Of a DNA stretch of 64,000 bases, positions 20,641 through 31,886 are shown one piece after another (position 1 is the first letter of the stretch; each line of letters begins with the position of its first letter). The notes beneath the pieces were generated by a model. It ran no database searches and was not told the DNA's origin. It worked only from the letters and a program-made list of their open reading frames with translations. The stretch is taken from contig NC_073745.1 of the NCBI RefSeq assembly GCF_029784135.1, positions 242,881,624 through 242,945,623 on the forward strand, written 5' to 3'. A program made the position numbers and the translations under genes. This DNA is from Toxorhynchites rutilus septentrionalis (taxonomy: Eukaryota; Arthropoda; Insecta; Diptera; Culicidae).

Positions 20641-21345
20641 GTGGCGGAGAATATTTCTCGCGTAACTTTTGAAAAGGTCCTATGTAACAAATGTAAACAA
20701 ATCGAGTTAATGGATGCACGCTATTAGTTTTCAATCATTGAATGTATTACAAAAACAATCGTTCACGTATCTATCTTCTTCATCTTTTTGTCGCCGATAC
20801 AAAAAATATCCAATGTACAGATTCGAATTTTAAGCACCCGGCTGTTACTTCGAACGCCACTTTCCTCCGACGGCCGAAACGTTCGAAGTAACAAAGCAGT
20901 CAAAACAACTCGCAGTCGTACTTCGGTCGTTTTGGAATTTGTTTCTTACAGTGCTATCGATTTCAGTGCAATTCAACGAGTGATAACAATAATAATCAGT
21001 CTTTAGAACGAAATGCTGATATTTGGATTGTTGTTTATTAGTTAGTTTCAAATTTTGATAGTGCAACGTAATATGTCCAATGTGCAAACGCGGGCAGTCA
21101 AAACGTCCAATGTAACATTTTTCGCTCCGAGGCTTCAACCTTAATCTCAAATCACGGAACAATAGTTACGATTGGTTTTACGAAGTTATTCTTGACAGCT
21201 AGTGGTGAAAACAGTGATAAAGATTGATAGCTTTTAAGACAATTCGCGAAATAATGTTCGGGTCTTCAACTACGTTTTTCTCGAGTTGGCGAAAATGTTA
21301 CATTGGACCTTGTTAAAAGTTACGCGAGATTTCAAGAAATAAAAC
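20640..21345. repeat. MITE-like element with long inverted ends
   Basis: TCTCGCGTAACTTTTGAAAA (20656 onward) pairs with TTAAAAGTTACGCGAGAT near 21313-21330; next to them AGGTCCTATGTAAC pairs with GTTACATTGGACC. A third partial copy, GTCCAATGTAACATTTTT, lies inside at about 21104. No coding content. Confidence 0.65.
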
Positions 21346-21430
21346 TTGTAAATTGCGAGTCTAGAAGCAGGTTATCTCGCAGCCGCAAGGTAATATAAAC
21401 GATAGATCAATTATTACGTTTGTTACGTTT

Positions 21431-22094
21431 TTGACGTGGGACTACGTCTAACCGGAGTATATGGGGGTGAAATGGAAACCTAAACACAGAACATGCAGGA
21501 GAATTTGAAAGATTTCGAATGCTTATTTGCATTTCTTACTAGATCGGAAAGTTGTTTGCATCAATTGATAGGAAATATTTCTACGTATCTATCACAATTA
21601 AAAACATGTTATTTTTCATGAGATAAACAATTGAATGACTGTAAAATGTCAAGCGTTATCTTAACGTTCAATGTTCCTGGGGGAATCCAATTTGGAAATA
21701 TTCATGAAAGTAGGGGGTATTTTTGTTCCCACCGAGCGATGTTCCCCTAACACGGACTTCAAAATCAATGTGCCTGGGGGTATCAATTTTGGAAATATAC
21801 ACGCAAGTAGGAGGTATTTTTGTTCGCACTGTGCTGTGTTTCCCTAACACGGACTTCAAAATCATTGTGCCTGGGAGAATCTGATTTGTAAATACACGCA
21901 AGTAGGGGGTATTTTTGTTCCCACCGAGCTGTGTTTCCCTAACACGGACTTCAAAATCAATGTGTCTGGGGGAATCCGCTTTGCAAATATATGCAAGCTG
22001 CGAGTACTTTTGTACTCACTTGACTTTGTGTAGACCGGCATATGTTTCTCTGAAACGTACTTCTAAACCGAGAAGCCTGGGAAAATCGTCATTA
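21431..22094. mobile_element. Palindrome-ended element E, partial, with ~95-bp satellite units
   Basis: The left terminus TTGACGTGGGACTACG (21431-21446) is followed by TCTAACCGGAGTATATGG and a ~220-bp terminal region homologous to the right ends of 2296-3466 and 40980-43039, in opposite orientation. Four satellite units follow (AACACGGACTTCAAAATCA repeats). The far end is lost before about 22100. Confidence 0.7.
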
Positions 22095-22292
22095 TTGATA
22101 CTAGAGGTCATAGTCAACTGAGGATAGTCGGCTAATCCATAGGCAGTCGGTAAATGAATTTTGGCTCTACTGAACACGTCAATCGGGCGTTTAGTCGCTA
22201 TCTCCCTCTACCAACTCGACTATATCATTCCATTCTTCCCAGTCAAATTGTCCCCATTGCATTTTGAAGTGACTTCCCCCAAAACGAATTCG

Positions 22293-22295
<3 letters not shown>

Positions 22296-22345
<50 letters not shown>

Positions 22346-22356
22346 CTCTCTCTCTC
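22296..22356. repeat. (CT)n microsatellite
   Basis: About 60 bp of CT repeats with two TATC interruptions. Confidence 0.95.
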
Positions 22357-22680
22357 CCCCATGCACGTTTGCATGCATCGATGTTTGAGTTCACCGTGGT
22401 TTGACAAACGCTTCAGGTGAGCTAAGTTTTAACGTAGGACTACGTCTAACCGGAAGATATAGGGGGTAAAATAAAAATCTAGGCACTGAACAAGTAGGAA
22501 ACAATGCAAGATTTGGAACGCTTATAACTCGAGCATTTCTCAATAGATCGCAAAGGTGTTTGCATCAATTTATAGGAAAAATATCTACGCATCTATCATA
22601 ATGAATAACATTTTATTTTTCTTGAGATAAATAATTGAATAATTGTGAAATATCAAGCATTGTATGCACTATGTGCCCAT

Positions 22681-22912
22681 TCTTGATTGGTCCTTTTTGT
22701 GCTCCTCAAATCGTACCGACCAAAACGGGCAACCAGAGCAGCAGCGGAAAAAAATGAACGAAACATTGGTCGCAGTCTCACACATGCGTAATTCTCGAGC
22801 CAGCCAGTCAGCTTAAAAATCCCCGCTCCGCTGCCGTAACGATCATTCTCATCCAAACCGTACACCACATCGTTTCGCATCACATCACATCAACAAACCA
22901 ACACAAGCAGCC
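22681..22912 (+). promoter_or_regulatory. Histone H2A-type promoter and 5' leader
   Basis: Two inverted CCAAT boxes (ATTGG at about 22686 and 22764), an AT-rich CTTAAAAATCC element near 22815, and a leader with repeated CACATCA before the ATG. Placement immediately upstream of H2A coding sequence shows a DNA-level copy of a gene start, not an mRNA-derived copy. Activity unknown. Confidence 0.55.
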
Positions 22913-23074
22913 ATGTCTGGACATGACAAAGGAGGAAAAATGAAGGGAAAGGCAAAATCCGACTCGAACCGTGTTGGTCTGCAATTCCCCGTAGGTGTAT
23001 CCGCCAGTTGCTCCGCAAGGGTAGTTAGACCGAGCGCGTTAGTACCAGTGCACCAGTCCACCTAGCCGCCGTTT
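22913..23074 (+). pseudogene. Histone H2A pseudogene, 5' third, frameshifted and truncated
   Basis: Begins MSGHDKGGKMKGKAKSDSNR then VGLQFPVG, matching the H2A N-terminus with substitutions (Arg to His/Asp/Val/Met). A one-base deletion after FPVG shifts the frame; in the shifted frame RIRQLLRKG is readable, followed by TAG and then SAPVHLAAV, ending at GTT (23074). At that point a hAT-like terminus (TAGAGATGGGCAAA) begins. The histone fold beyond alpha-1 is missing, and no continuation was found before 24 kb. Not functional. Confidence 0.9.
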
Positions 23075-23200
23075 AGAGATGGGCAAATCAACTCATCATG
23101 GTGAGCGGCTCAGAGCCGTTCAGCTCATACAAGTGAGCTGCTCATTTGGAACAGCTCTTCTGCTCAGTTGAATTTTGCAGTTGTCCACACAATTGCATAT
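23073..23200 (+). mobile_element. hAT-like transposon terminus
   Basis: TAGAGATGGGCAAATC is a typical hAT terminal motif, followed by CAGCTC/GAGCTG-rich subterminal repeats. It begins exactly where H2A similarity ends. The opposite terminus was not found, so the extent is unknown. Confidence 0.5.
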
Positions 23201-23991
23201 GAAACGTAATCACCATGGGACATTGCATAGTGTGCATTTTTTTTAATAGACGGAAAGCAAAAAATAAACGAATTTAATTCGTAATTGTACAAAAACTAAA
23301 ACTGATATGAATTCTAATAATATAATATACAACAAATACTGAATGCTGAAATCTAACATAGAAGATGCTTAGGATATGCTGAACTTAAACAACAGAAAAA
23401 CCAGCAGTAGCCAAATAGAATGCCTTCAGGAATATTGGCCGAGACAACGTTTTTTGAAAAAAAACCATTGAGATTTTTTTTTGCATCCGAGGATATAAAA
23501 ATAAATCCACTAATAGGTGCAACGAGAAATAATTATTCGCGATCACAAAGGTAACAAAAGGACCAGTATCAATCATCAACATTTATGCCGGGTGGTTTTC
23601 TGAATTGTTTTGATTCAGCACGCGGAAATAAATGTATTTGTTTCCATAGTAATGTTTAAATAACAATGTAATATATTAAATTTATTTACAAGCATATAAT
23701 AATGTGTATTATTTTGTTTGGCCATATAAGAAAAATTTAATGAAGTAACGAACGATTGAATATCTTCAAAACAAAAACCTTTTTTCCTATCTGGCATCTC
23801 TGCTAAAGCTAAAGTACGAAGAGAGATACACAGTAGCAGTAGAAAACCGTTTGTTCTTTATACACAACATGTTCATAAAGAATAAACAGTGAACTAATCC
23901 ATTTTTTCCATTCACGTAGGAGAAGAAAATAAAACAATAATTTAAAATATATATTTAGCAAAAGCTGTCCCCTTTGTATAGTCCTACGTCA

Positions 23992-25370
23992 CTCCAGTTA
24001 TGTTCCCGACATTATCCACCGTCTTTTTTTATAGCGTACACGAAAAACTACTCACACGTACAAAATAGCGTGCAGTGTGTGTGCGCTATTACGTAAAATA
24101 AGATTGCGTACGCAGTTATAAAATTAGTGTCAGGGGTGAATGGAAGTGTGGATTGAAGTCAGTTGAATGAAGAGGCAGATTTGTATTCATTAGTCGCGTC
24201 AGTTAAAATAACCACTGACTGGACTAGTTCACCAGTCATCCTCGCTAGTCAACTATAGTCAATTCATTTTCTAGTCAAGTAACTTTTGGCAGTTCTAGTC
24301 GAAGCGTAGCTACTGGTAGTAGAGTCGGTCTTCATTTTTCACCTTCGAAGATTTCGGGCCCTGGTATTGAATATGCTCATTTGCATTGGTTTATTTCATT
24401 TTACATTCTTCGTGAATGCGAAAGAGATAGTGATATTCAATGAAGTGATTTATGACCAGCAACCGTGTCTCCATGCCTCATTTAATCACATTGTCAAGCA
24501 GTTTCGGACGATCTTTTATCAGCGGTTTTATTGAAACGAAGCATAAATATGAGATTTTCCAAGTTTTACTTACAACACCGTATTTTCTAGAGGTTATAGA
24601 AGAAAAAGTCCCAAATATTGTTCCACAGTAATATTTGAGTGGTGGGAAAAGTCTTTTTGATCTGATCGAATTATTAAATCGAATATGCTCGAATATGATT
24701 AATTAAAGGTTCATCTCACCATTTTATGAACTATGTACATATAAATATTTCACGATGCTATGAAGGAAATTTTCAAACATTGGTTTGGGTAAAAAAAAAC
24801 ATTTTCGTTAAATCAAGCCGATCTTCTAAAAATAAAACGGTTTTACAACATCCAGTTTTCTTCCAGTTTTTTTACGCGTATATGTCAGCGGTCGTTTGCC
24901 TGCTTTCAACCACTACAAGAAGGAATCAAACTAAATACTTTATAGAACGATGCAATAGTTTACATTGTTTTTAAACGAATTTTAATGTCTAGTGGACTTT
25001 TTCACGAATGTATACGAATTTTCCATGAATAATATCAAGTTGAAGCAATTCTTCTACAAAAACAAAAACATATGAAATAAACAAAACTATTATTTAAAAC
25101 AAACAAAAAATAGGTAACGGTTCTCGCTATGAACAAAATATTATCAGCGAGGAAAGATAAGAAGATTTCTTCCGACTCTCTCCTGATCTCTTTCGATCAT
25201 ATGTTATACTGTCAGTCACCGTTGACTGACGTGGCAGTCAACGTGTTAAGCATGAATGATGTCCGCTCTTTGTGTTGTACATTGTACATAGTCGCTCGCA
25301 ACTGTGGTTTCATTCCATTCAATTTAATTTTTTTTTATTTACTTTGGCTTACCGTCTTTACAACTCGCTT
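23992..25370. other. Non-coding interval
   Basis: AT-rich; contains CAGTC/GACTAG-rich sequence at 24140-24330. A segment near 24295-24365 (CTAGTCGAAGCG, CTTCGAAGATTTCGGGCCCTG) resembles about 46510-46580. No gene recognised. Confidence 0.4.
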
Positions 25371-25540
25371 AGAGGAGCTGTTTCCGGCCCATTGCTCATT
25401 CCACCTCACCCTAGACAGATTCTTTGAACCAGTGCAAGCCAGAAATACGATCTATGAAGATAGAATTTCTGACCCGAATGGGAATCGAACCCATTTTGGC
25501 AAGCGCAACACTTACCACTAGACCATGGGGACCACAACCA
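25370..25540 (-). mobile_element. tRNA-derived SINE copy
   Basis: The minus strand carries a Pol III A-box (TGGTCTAGTGGTAAG) and a perfect B-box (GGTTCGATTCC) ~30 bp apart, followed by non-tRNA body sequence ending near TTGCACTGGTTC. It lacks the acceptor-stem symmetry of a tRNA gene. TSDs were not resolved. Confidence 0.65.
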
Positions 25541-25565
25541 TTCCATTTCATATTTGGTTTTAAAC

Positions 25566-25720
25566 TTGTTCAGTTCCTTCGCCTCTAGCTCTGAGAAGGG
25601 CTACTCCATACTCCTCCTTCACTTGTCGTAAGACAGACAGTAATCTATTTCCGCTGGACAATCACCGGCAACGATGTTGCTTCGATGATCACCAAACAAG
25701 AAGTGGTGTGGTTTCGAGTC
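25566..25720 (-). mobile_element. Non-tRNA SINE-like copy, diverged
   Basis: Same order of motifs as 19740-19936: GTTCAGTTCCTTCGCCTCTAG, GAGAAGGGC, CAACGATGTTGC and a closing ATCACCAAACAAG. More diverged, no clear TSD. Confidence 0.5.
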
Positions 25721-25759
25721 GCGGATGGTTTATTTATATCAAATAAGTTGAAAATAGGC

Positions 25760-26097
25760 AGAAACGAATGTATTAGTTGCTCGTTTTTGACGGCACGGGA
25801 GGGTAAGCACATAAATTGGCAGAACAAATGTATGGGAAAATGGGAATTTCTCCAGTTTTCATTAATTTAAACCGTTTTGGGATCAGGGAATTGAAATTTC
25901 CCTGTATTTTTTACAGAATGAACAGAATGAACATGATTAACTGCATATCAAACAAATCTTAAATAATTTTCGATTCGATTGCCATGCAAATCATAAGAAT
26001 TCGTTCGATGTGAAAATAGTTATTAACGTTAATTTCATAAAAACCTGACCTGTTTTCTGATTTGGCACCCTTCCTGAAAGACGTAGCTCTACGTCAA
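25760..26097. mobile_element. Right end of a palindrome-ended element (J)
   Basis: The terminus CGTAGCTCTACGTCAA (26082-26097) is preceded by ~300 bp (CAGAACAAATGTATGGGAAA ... CTGTTTTCTGATTTGGCACC) homologous to 45600-45858. The left end was not located. Confidence 0.6.
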
Positions 26098-28130
26098 AAA
26101 AAAAACGAGAACCATACTGTACTGAAAGAAAACCTCCACTACAATTCAGCTAGCTTAAACTAGCTTACAGTCACTGATAAGCGTAAAGTTGTTTCTCTAC
26201 TTTCTTTAGTCGCTCTGCTTGCGTGATGAGAACTTGTCGTCTTCAGGTTGGTTTCCTCCTGAAGCATAACAACACCGGCTTTCTAAACTCTACCGGAAGC
26301 CGCCACAAGGGATCAACAAGTAGTAGCATTTCCTGTGTAATGGATAGTGTAGAAAACCACAAAATGAGTAGAAAAAAAAATTCAGGTAGCGCATGCGCTG
26401 TTCATCCAATGTTCATCCGAAGGACGATGGATTTTGATGCTTACAATGTTTAGTCTCTATCCAGTGTTATTCTTTACAGCATGTGTATACATGACTGCTT
26501 GTCGAACAGCAAAACAATTTGTTTCTAGTTGGAAGAATAACGTTGGGAACCTACAGACGATAGCGGTGGTGAACAAATCGTGCAATCCGGCTCAGATGTG
26601 GACTACCAGATGGCTATCGTCGCTGCTCTAAATCCTGCGGTTATTCGAGTAGATGAAAGAATTTGAACGATCCCACGTGCTGACATACAAAGACACGCAT
26701 CAACCCTGGGATGAATTCACGTTGGCTGTCATAGGATATTATCAATTGCTGGCTCAATGTTCATGTCGTGGACCAGAGTCCACAACATTACCTTTTGATT
26801 GTTCAGAACATTTCGAATGACGAACTATAATAACTTATCAGTAAAATCTAATAATGATGAAAGTTGCTACACTGCAACGCATCTAATCAATACGCAGTTA
26901 GGGGTGAAAACAAAAACTTTGGGGATGAAAATTAATAATAAATTGATTGTGATAATTTTCGCAGAGTGACAACAGGTTTGGGGCGTAATTGTGCTCGCTT
27001 GCAGTGTGCACCTGGAATGACAATAATTAAAAATTCAAATTTTACGGCCGCTCCTGATGAATATACATGATTATTCACGAGGCTGTGGCTTTTCGGTGAA
27101 GTGCGCCTGTCGGAGCATTACTCGACCACTTGATGTGATAGTGGAATTATCGCTTGCGCCAATTGTACCCTCTCGGGGTCAATTCTCCCCGGCGAATTTC
27201 CGGACGGATCCGCTTCCGTCACAACTGTTCGTGGCAGTTGAAAATACACTTCCGGGTGGACGCATGAGAGGATGTTGATACTGTTTATCACCCGACTGGG
27301 ACACAGACAGAAAGCCAAAATGATTGATGAAACTACGCTGTGCAAAAAACGAAACAAGCAATTATAAATTTATGTTGAATTAATTCGATTGTATTCAGAC
27401 CGTCTCTTCAATTTGAGAAAATGCATACCCGATACCGTCAGCGAAATAAGCGACAATTCTGTTTATCTTCGTTTGACGGTATATATTTTATGAAAAAATA
27501 GTCTAAACCAGGTTATCAAAATAGCAGAATCTTCAATGTTCTGTCCATTTACTGTTTTGCGAAATTCAAGATTTTACATCTTACGCAACTGTCGATAACG
27601 TAATATACAGTGTCACCATCATCCGCTGCCAACGTAAATCACTTCCATCCAGCGTTGCCAATGTTCCAGTTTAAACTGGATTCTTCCAGTTTTTTTCTTC
27701 CGATCCAGTCAAACAGTTTAATCTTAAAATTTTCCAGTTTTTTCAAATATCATCCAGTTTTATCCAGTTTTTTTATATGTGTGCTTAAGTTTTACTCATT
27801 TTATGTAAGATGAATGTAATATCCCTCAAAGGGATTCCAGGGGATTTTTTCAAATGTCTTCACATGATACGAAAATTGTCTTCAAATGTATTCACAATCA
27901 TATCGGAGGAAACTGAAACTCATAACTTACTTTTGAACAAAGTTTGATAGCTTATTCAACGTTTATTCTAATAGGTGTTGTTGTATAGCGCATTTCATTA
28001 ACCCATTAACGACCGCTTGGTGAAAATTATTATTTTGACGAAAGCCATTGGTGTAATTTCAATTATTGACGCTAAAGGAACTCCAATGTTCAAGAATTAT
28101 TTTTTTCCCATCTTCCATTTTCCGGGAAAT
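26098..28130. other. Non-coding interval, mostly unrecognised
   Basis: 26.2-26.6 kb has weakly coding-like composition but no recognised family. 27640-27790 is a TCCAGTTTTT-rich low-complexity repeat. No gene can be supported. Confidence 0.35.
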
Positions 28131-29195
28131 GACTGTTCGAAAAATCGAACATTGACCGAAACCCGCACTTTTTTTTTACAAGTATAAACATACTGCGAAC
28201 TAAAAGTCACTTCAATTAGTAAATATACGCTATTCATGAGTGCATCAGTTTTTGATTCAGGGAAGAACAAGATCAGGAGAATAGAGGTCTCTAAGTATAA
28301 ACCCAAATTAATCCACCTAAGGTGAGATGTGGCATTACTTATTTCATGTAATTTTAACTTATTACTGGCACGGTTTTTCTTTCAAACTAAAGCATATGCT
28401 GTTGTTTTTATTGTTAACTGTGGAGAAATGTCAATGCTTAAAAATAAGTCTCCACAATTATCCTGAAAAAATGGAACATTTTCCAAAACCTGCAATATAG
28501 CAGAGTACTGCGAAAAAACAATTGGAAGGTTATTACTCGGTCTGGCGGAATAATATTCACACAAACAATCTCATTAGAATCCTCGTTACACGCACTGATC
28601 ATTTCCTCCAGATCCTCCACGATTGAAATTCTTCGGGCCGCCATCAGCTAAAGTTATTACGGACAAAAAAACCTATTGATTTGAAATAATATTTGCTTAA
28701 TTGAACGATATTTGCAAACATTCACAATTGAAAATGCAAGAATAAATGAAAAACCTTTCGTCTTCTAAAGTAAACAAATCAAAATGCGCAGTGAAGGTTA
28801 GATGTGATGGTGTTGATTCAGCAGAAAAAAAAAGTTCGTTATGGCCAACGTTCGATTTTTCGAACACTCAATTTCCTCGGCTGTTATTTTCCTGTAGGAA
28901 GCTCAGTCGAATGATTTTCGCTCTGTATCACAATGTATGTACTTTTGTCAAAGCAATACTGTAGAAAAGTTCACATATTTTTGTATTTTATTGGGTTTTT
29001 TAATTCAAATTGAAAACACCTTCCAAACATACTTGCTTTAAATCGAATTTATTATCCAATAAAGTTACTCAAAATTGAATGAAACCGATATAAGAGGTAG
29101 CTAATAAATTAAGCTTTCTTCTGGTGCAATAACATTACCATATGATTTTTATGAGACATGAAAAATTATCAAAGTTACTGTTCGATTTTTCGAAC
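28131..29195. repeat. Three copies of a GTTCGAAAAATCGAAC palindromic motif
   Basis: Copies at 28135-28150, 28850-28865 (inverted context) and 29180-29195. Flanks are also shared (a GGCCAA/TTGACC-like hexamer on one side, ACTG/GTG on the other), so the conserved unit is about 26 bp. Sequence between the copies is AT-rich and not obviously shared. Confidence 0.6.
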
Positions 29196-30357
29196 GCTTG
29201 GCCTAAAATGGGTAAAACTTATCTAGAGTTTTCGATGTTTATTTCATCAAATGTGAACAAAGAATATATTGCGCAACTGCATACTAAATTTTATGAGTTT
29301 AGATGTGATAATTGGCTTGATAAACCGTTGATTGATTGAATATAGCCCCAGTTTTTCCACTAAAACCGAACTGTAATAACTCAATTTGTTTATTTCAGCA
29401 TTCAAGTTTTGGTTGTGACTAAAACCATATCCATAATAATAATTATTGAAACGGTATGTAACCACAAAACATTCTGAAGATCAGACCAATTGAACTACCA
29501 TTTCAACCACAGCTGGCAATGTACATAGCAAGAAATCTTACCCATAAAGGTTCAAAGAGCCCGTGTGCTATGCTGGCGTTGAGTTTATATAATCATCAAA
29601 TGTTATAGATTCTCCAAATAATTCTAAAGTTCAGATGATCATAGAGTCAATATAGCCGGTGTTAATCAGAGGAGACCGAGTCGCAAAATTGAAAATATCG
29701 AGTTATTAATTGCATTAGGTTAAGTATATGGTAAGCTACATTCCACATTTATCAAATTTGTAAATCACTCGTGCAGCAGGAAATCTCATTTAGATCTTGA
29801 TAAAACACCATGGAATAATACCAAAATTGGGAAGAAATAGCTTTGAAATACCAGTATTTCATAATTTCAATACCAAAGTAACACTTTATCAGTGTTGCTT
29901 TGGTATTGGAAGTGCTCTTTTTAGTATTGGAATAATATTGTAGGACCTGATAAAAAAATATTCCTGCATTTCAATATATAGATCTGCTCGAATGATATCG
30001 AAGTTTCGAAGGAAATCCTATTGCCCAATCATTAGAATAAGTAAAAAAATAATAATTTTAAAGCCGGTATTTTTTTAAATAAAAGCAATCTTTCAGTTTT
30101 TTGAAAAATATTATTGGCAACCCTGATCGGACAAATAAAATCAAGTGAAAATTGAATCTCACGGAGTGAACACGAGTTTTATTCCTCGCTACATATTTCG
30201 TTCAAATAGGCAAATTGTGCCGCGGGGTTCACCGCAAATAATATTCTTATCGTCTTCGCCTCGTTTTTTTTCGTTCAGTGTAAATATCACATCGCGTCGT
30301 TTCCCGCGTTCGTTCACGGGAGTTTGCAGGATCGCCTTCAGAATATAAAACCCAAGT
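29196..30357. other. AT-rich non-coding interval
   Basis: 29840-29900 (GAAATAGCTTTGAAATACC and following) resembles 36603-36660, part of the inverted duplication, indicating a dispersed repeat. No gene. Confidence 0.4.
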
Positions 30358-30360
30358 TAG

Positions 30361-30534
30361 GCTGATGTCACATTAGGCGGATTCGCCGCCGCGGATATCG
30401 CGACGGTTATTTTCTCCATTTGAAAACCGCCCCGCTCTGTGTGACATGGCTCATTCACAATACACTGTAGATCCTCCGCTGCGGTTTTACTCGGGGATTC
30501 CGCGACGGCGAATCCGCCTAATGTAACATCAGCC
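30361..30534. mobile_element. PIF/Harbinger-type MITE
   Basis: Ends GGCTGATGTCACATTAGGCG and CGCCTAATGTAACATCAGCC form ~28-bp TIRs with TTA on both sides (30358-30360 and 30535-30537). 174 bp, GC-rich centre, no ORF. The TTA 3-bp duplication is characteristic of PIF/Harbinger. Confidence 0.8.
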
Positions 30535-30592
30535 TTATAGTATAAAATCCTTGCTACCGTTTACATTAAATGGATATTAGTTTCTCATGATC

Positions 30593-30873
30593 TTCTTTCT
30601 TCTTCAATGGCACTAACGTTCCTAGAGGAACTTCGCCGTCTCAACGTAGTATTACTTGCGTCATTTTTATTAGTACTTAGTTGAGATTTCTATGCCAAAT
30701 AACACGCCTTGAATACATTCAGTGGCAAGTTCTAGAATACGCGTGATCACAGTGCAAGTCGGAGGAAATTTCTTTGACGAAAAATTCCCCCGACCAGAAC
30801 GGGAATCGAACCCGAACACCCGGCATGTTAGTTATGACGCTAACCACTCGGCCACGGGTGCAGTTTCGCACGC
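30593..30873 (-). mobile_element. Feilai-like tRNA-derived SINE, full length
   Basis: Flanked by a perfect 14-bp duplication AGTTTCTCATGATC (30579-30592 and 30874-30887). On minus: A-box region GGCCGAGTGGTTAGCG, B-box GGTTCGATTCC, a body with TTGCACTGTGATCACGC and AACTAAGTACTAATAAAA, and a 3' tail rich in GAAGAAAGAA. This matches the Aedes Feilai family as I know it; transcription would be by RNA Pol III with LINE machinery in trans. Confidence 0.85.
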
Positions 30874-31151
30874 AGTTTCTCATGATCACTCAAAGGAATT
30901 TTAGTTCTAAATATCATATCAATTTAATGCTAAATCTAAACTCCCCTAAATAACTTATGCATACTTTGTATAAAATGCATGTGAACCATAGTGTATATTT
31001 TGCAAGAAAGCATGCTATGTATATTTTGTCACAAATACTTTCTCAAACAAGAGGAAATATTTAAGGATCCCTCATCTTAATCTTGATACCGAAATTTGGT
31101 TTGGAAAAGCTTAATATATGATGTAAATTAGCAATGAATGATACAAAAAAA

Positions 31152-31321
<170 letters not shown>

Positions 31322-31886
31322 CCAGGAGGTGCGATAGTGTCAACATTCGAACTGTCAGTAGGGCTCAAATACAATTTATGTACATTTTGTGAATTGCCAA
31401 TTTTCGAAAAAATTGGAAGATTGCTCTTCTAAATTCCAACAAGAAAACTGGATCCTGTAAAACCTTTTTATTTTAGGAAGACCGGCTATGCTTTATCTAA
31501 ATTGATTTTTTTTACCAATTTCAATGCTTGAGAAGTTGATTTTTTTATACTTCGTGTAGTATTTATATGTATTTCATAAAACTATAACTGTAATTATTGT
31601 GAAACAATATTTGAGGGATGGTTTTATTTGGCCAAAACTTGAAGAGTCTTGTATTTATCGCTTTATGTCCATAAAATCGCTGATAGAAGATTCGTCGCAA
31701 AACTGCGTATAGTTCGATACCCCAAAAATTTACGGATTAGCGTGGGATACGAGGTAAAATACCATAAACAACTTCTCATATTGTTTCATTACTCAAATAA
31801 CCACATTCAATGCCAAATCAACGTTGCTCAAGTATTACTTTGGTATTGAAATTATCAAATTTTGGTATTAAAAAGCTATTTCTATA

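Larger units (their letters stand above)
22429..23991. mobile_element. Palindrome-ended element F carrying a histone H2A 5' gene segment
   Basis: The left terminus TTAACGTAGGACTACG (22429-22444) and ~230 bp after it match element E. The right terminus TAGTCCTACGTCA is at about 23979-23991. Between them lie a histone-type promoter (22681-22912), a truncated H2A gene (22913-23074), and then a hAT-like terminus starting at the H2A break. Pairing with the right terminus is inferred from orientation and spacing. Confidence 0.6.

Noticed and set aside
22653..22883. 76-codon minus-strand frame upstream of H2A
   Set aside because: Lies in the histone-type promoter, antisense, with no recognisable domain.
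25473..25540. Possible tRNA gene (A and B boxes)
   Set aside because: Continues into SINE body and lacks a cloverleaf acceptor pairing; same reasoning for 30782-30870, 49575-49660 and 60914-60985.
26425..26700. Possible histone H3 fragment near 26490
   Set aside because: Only loosely similar bases around the putative N-terminus; no alignable protein stretch after checking frames.
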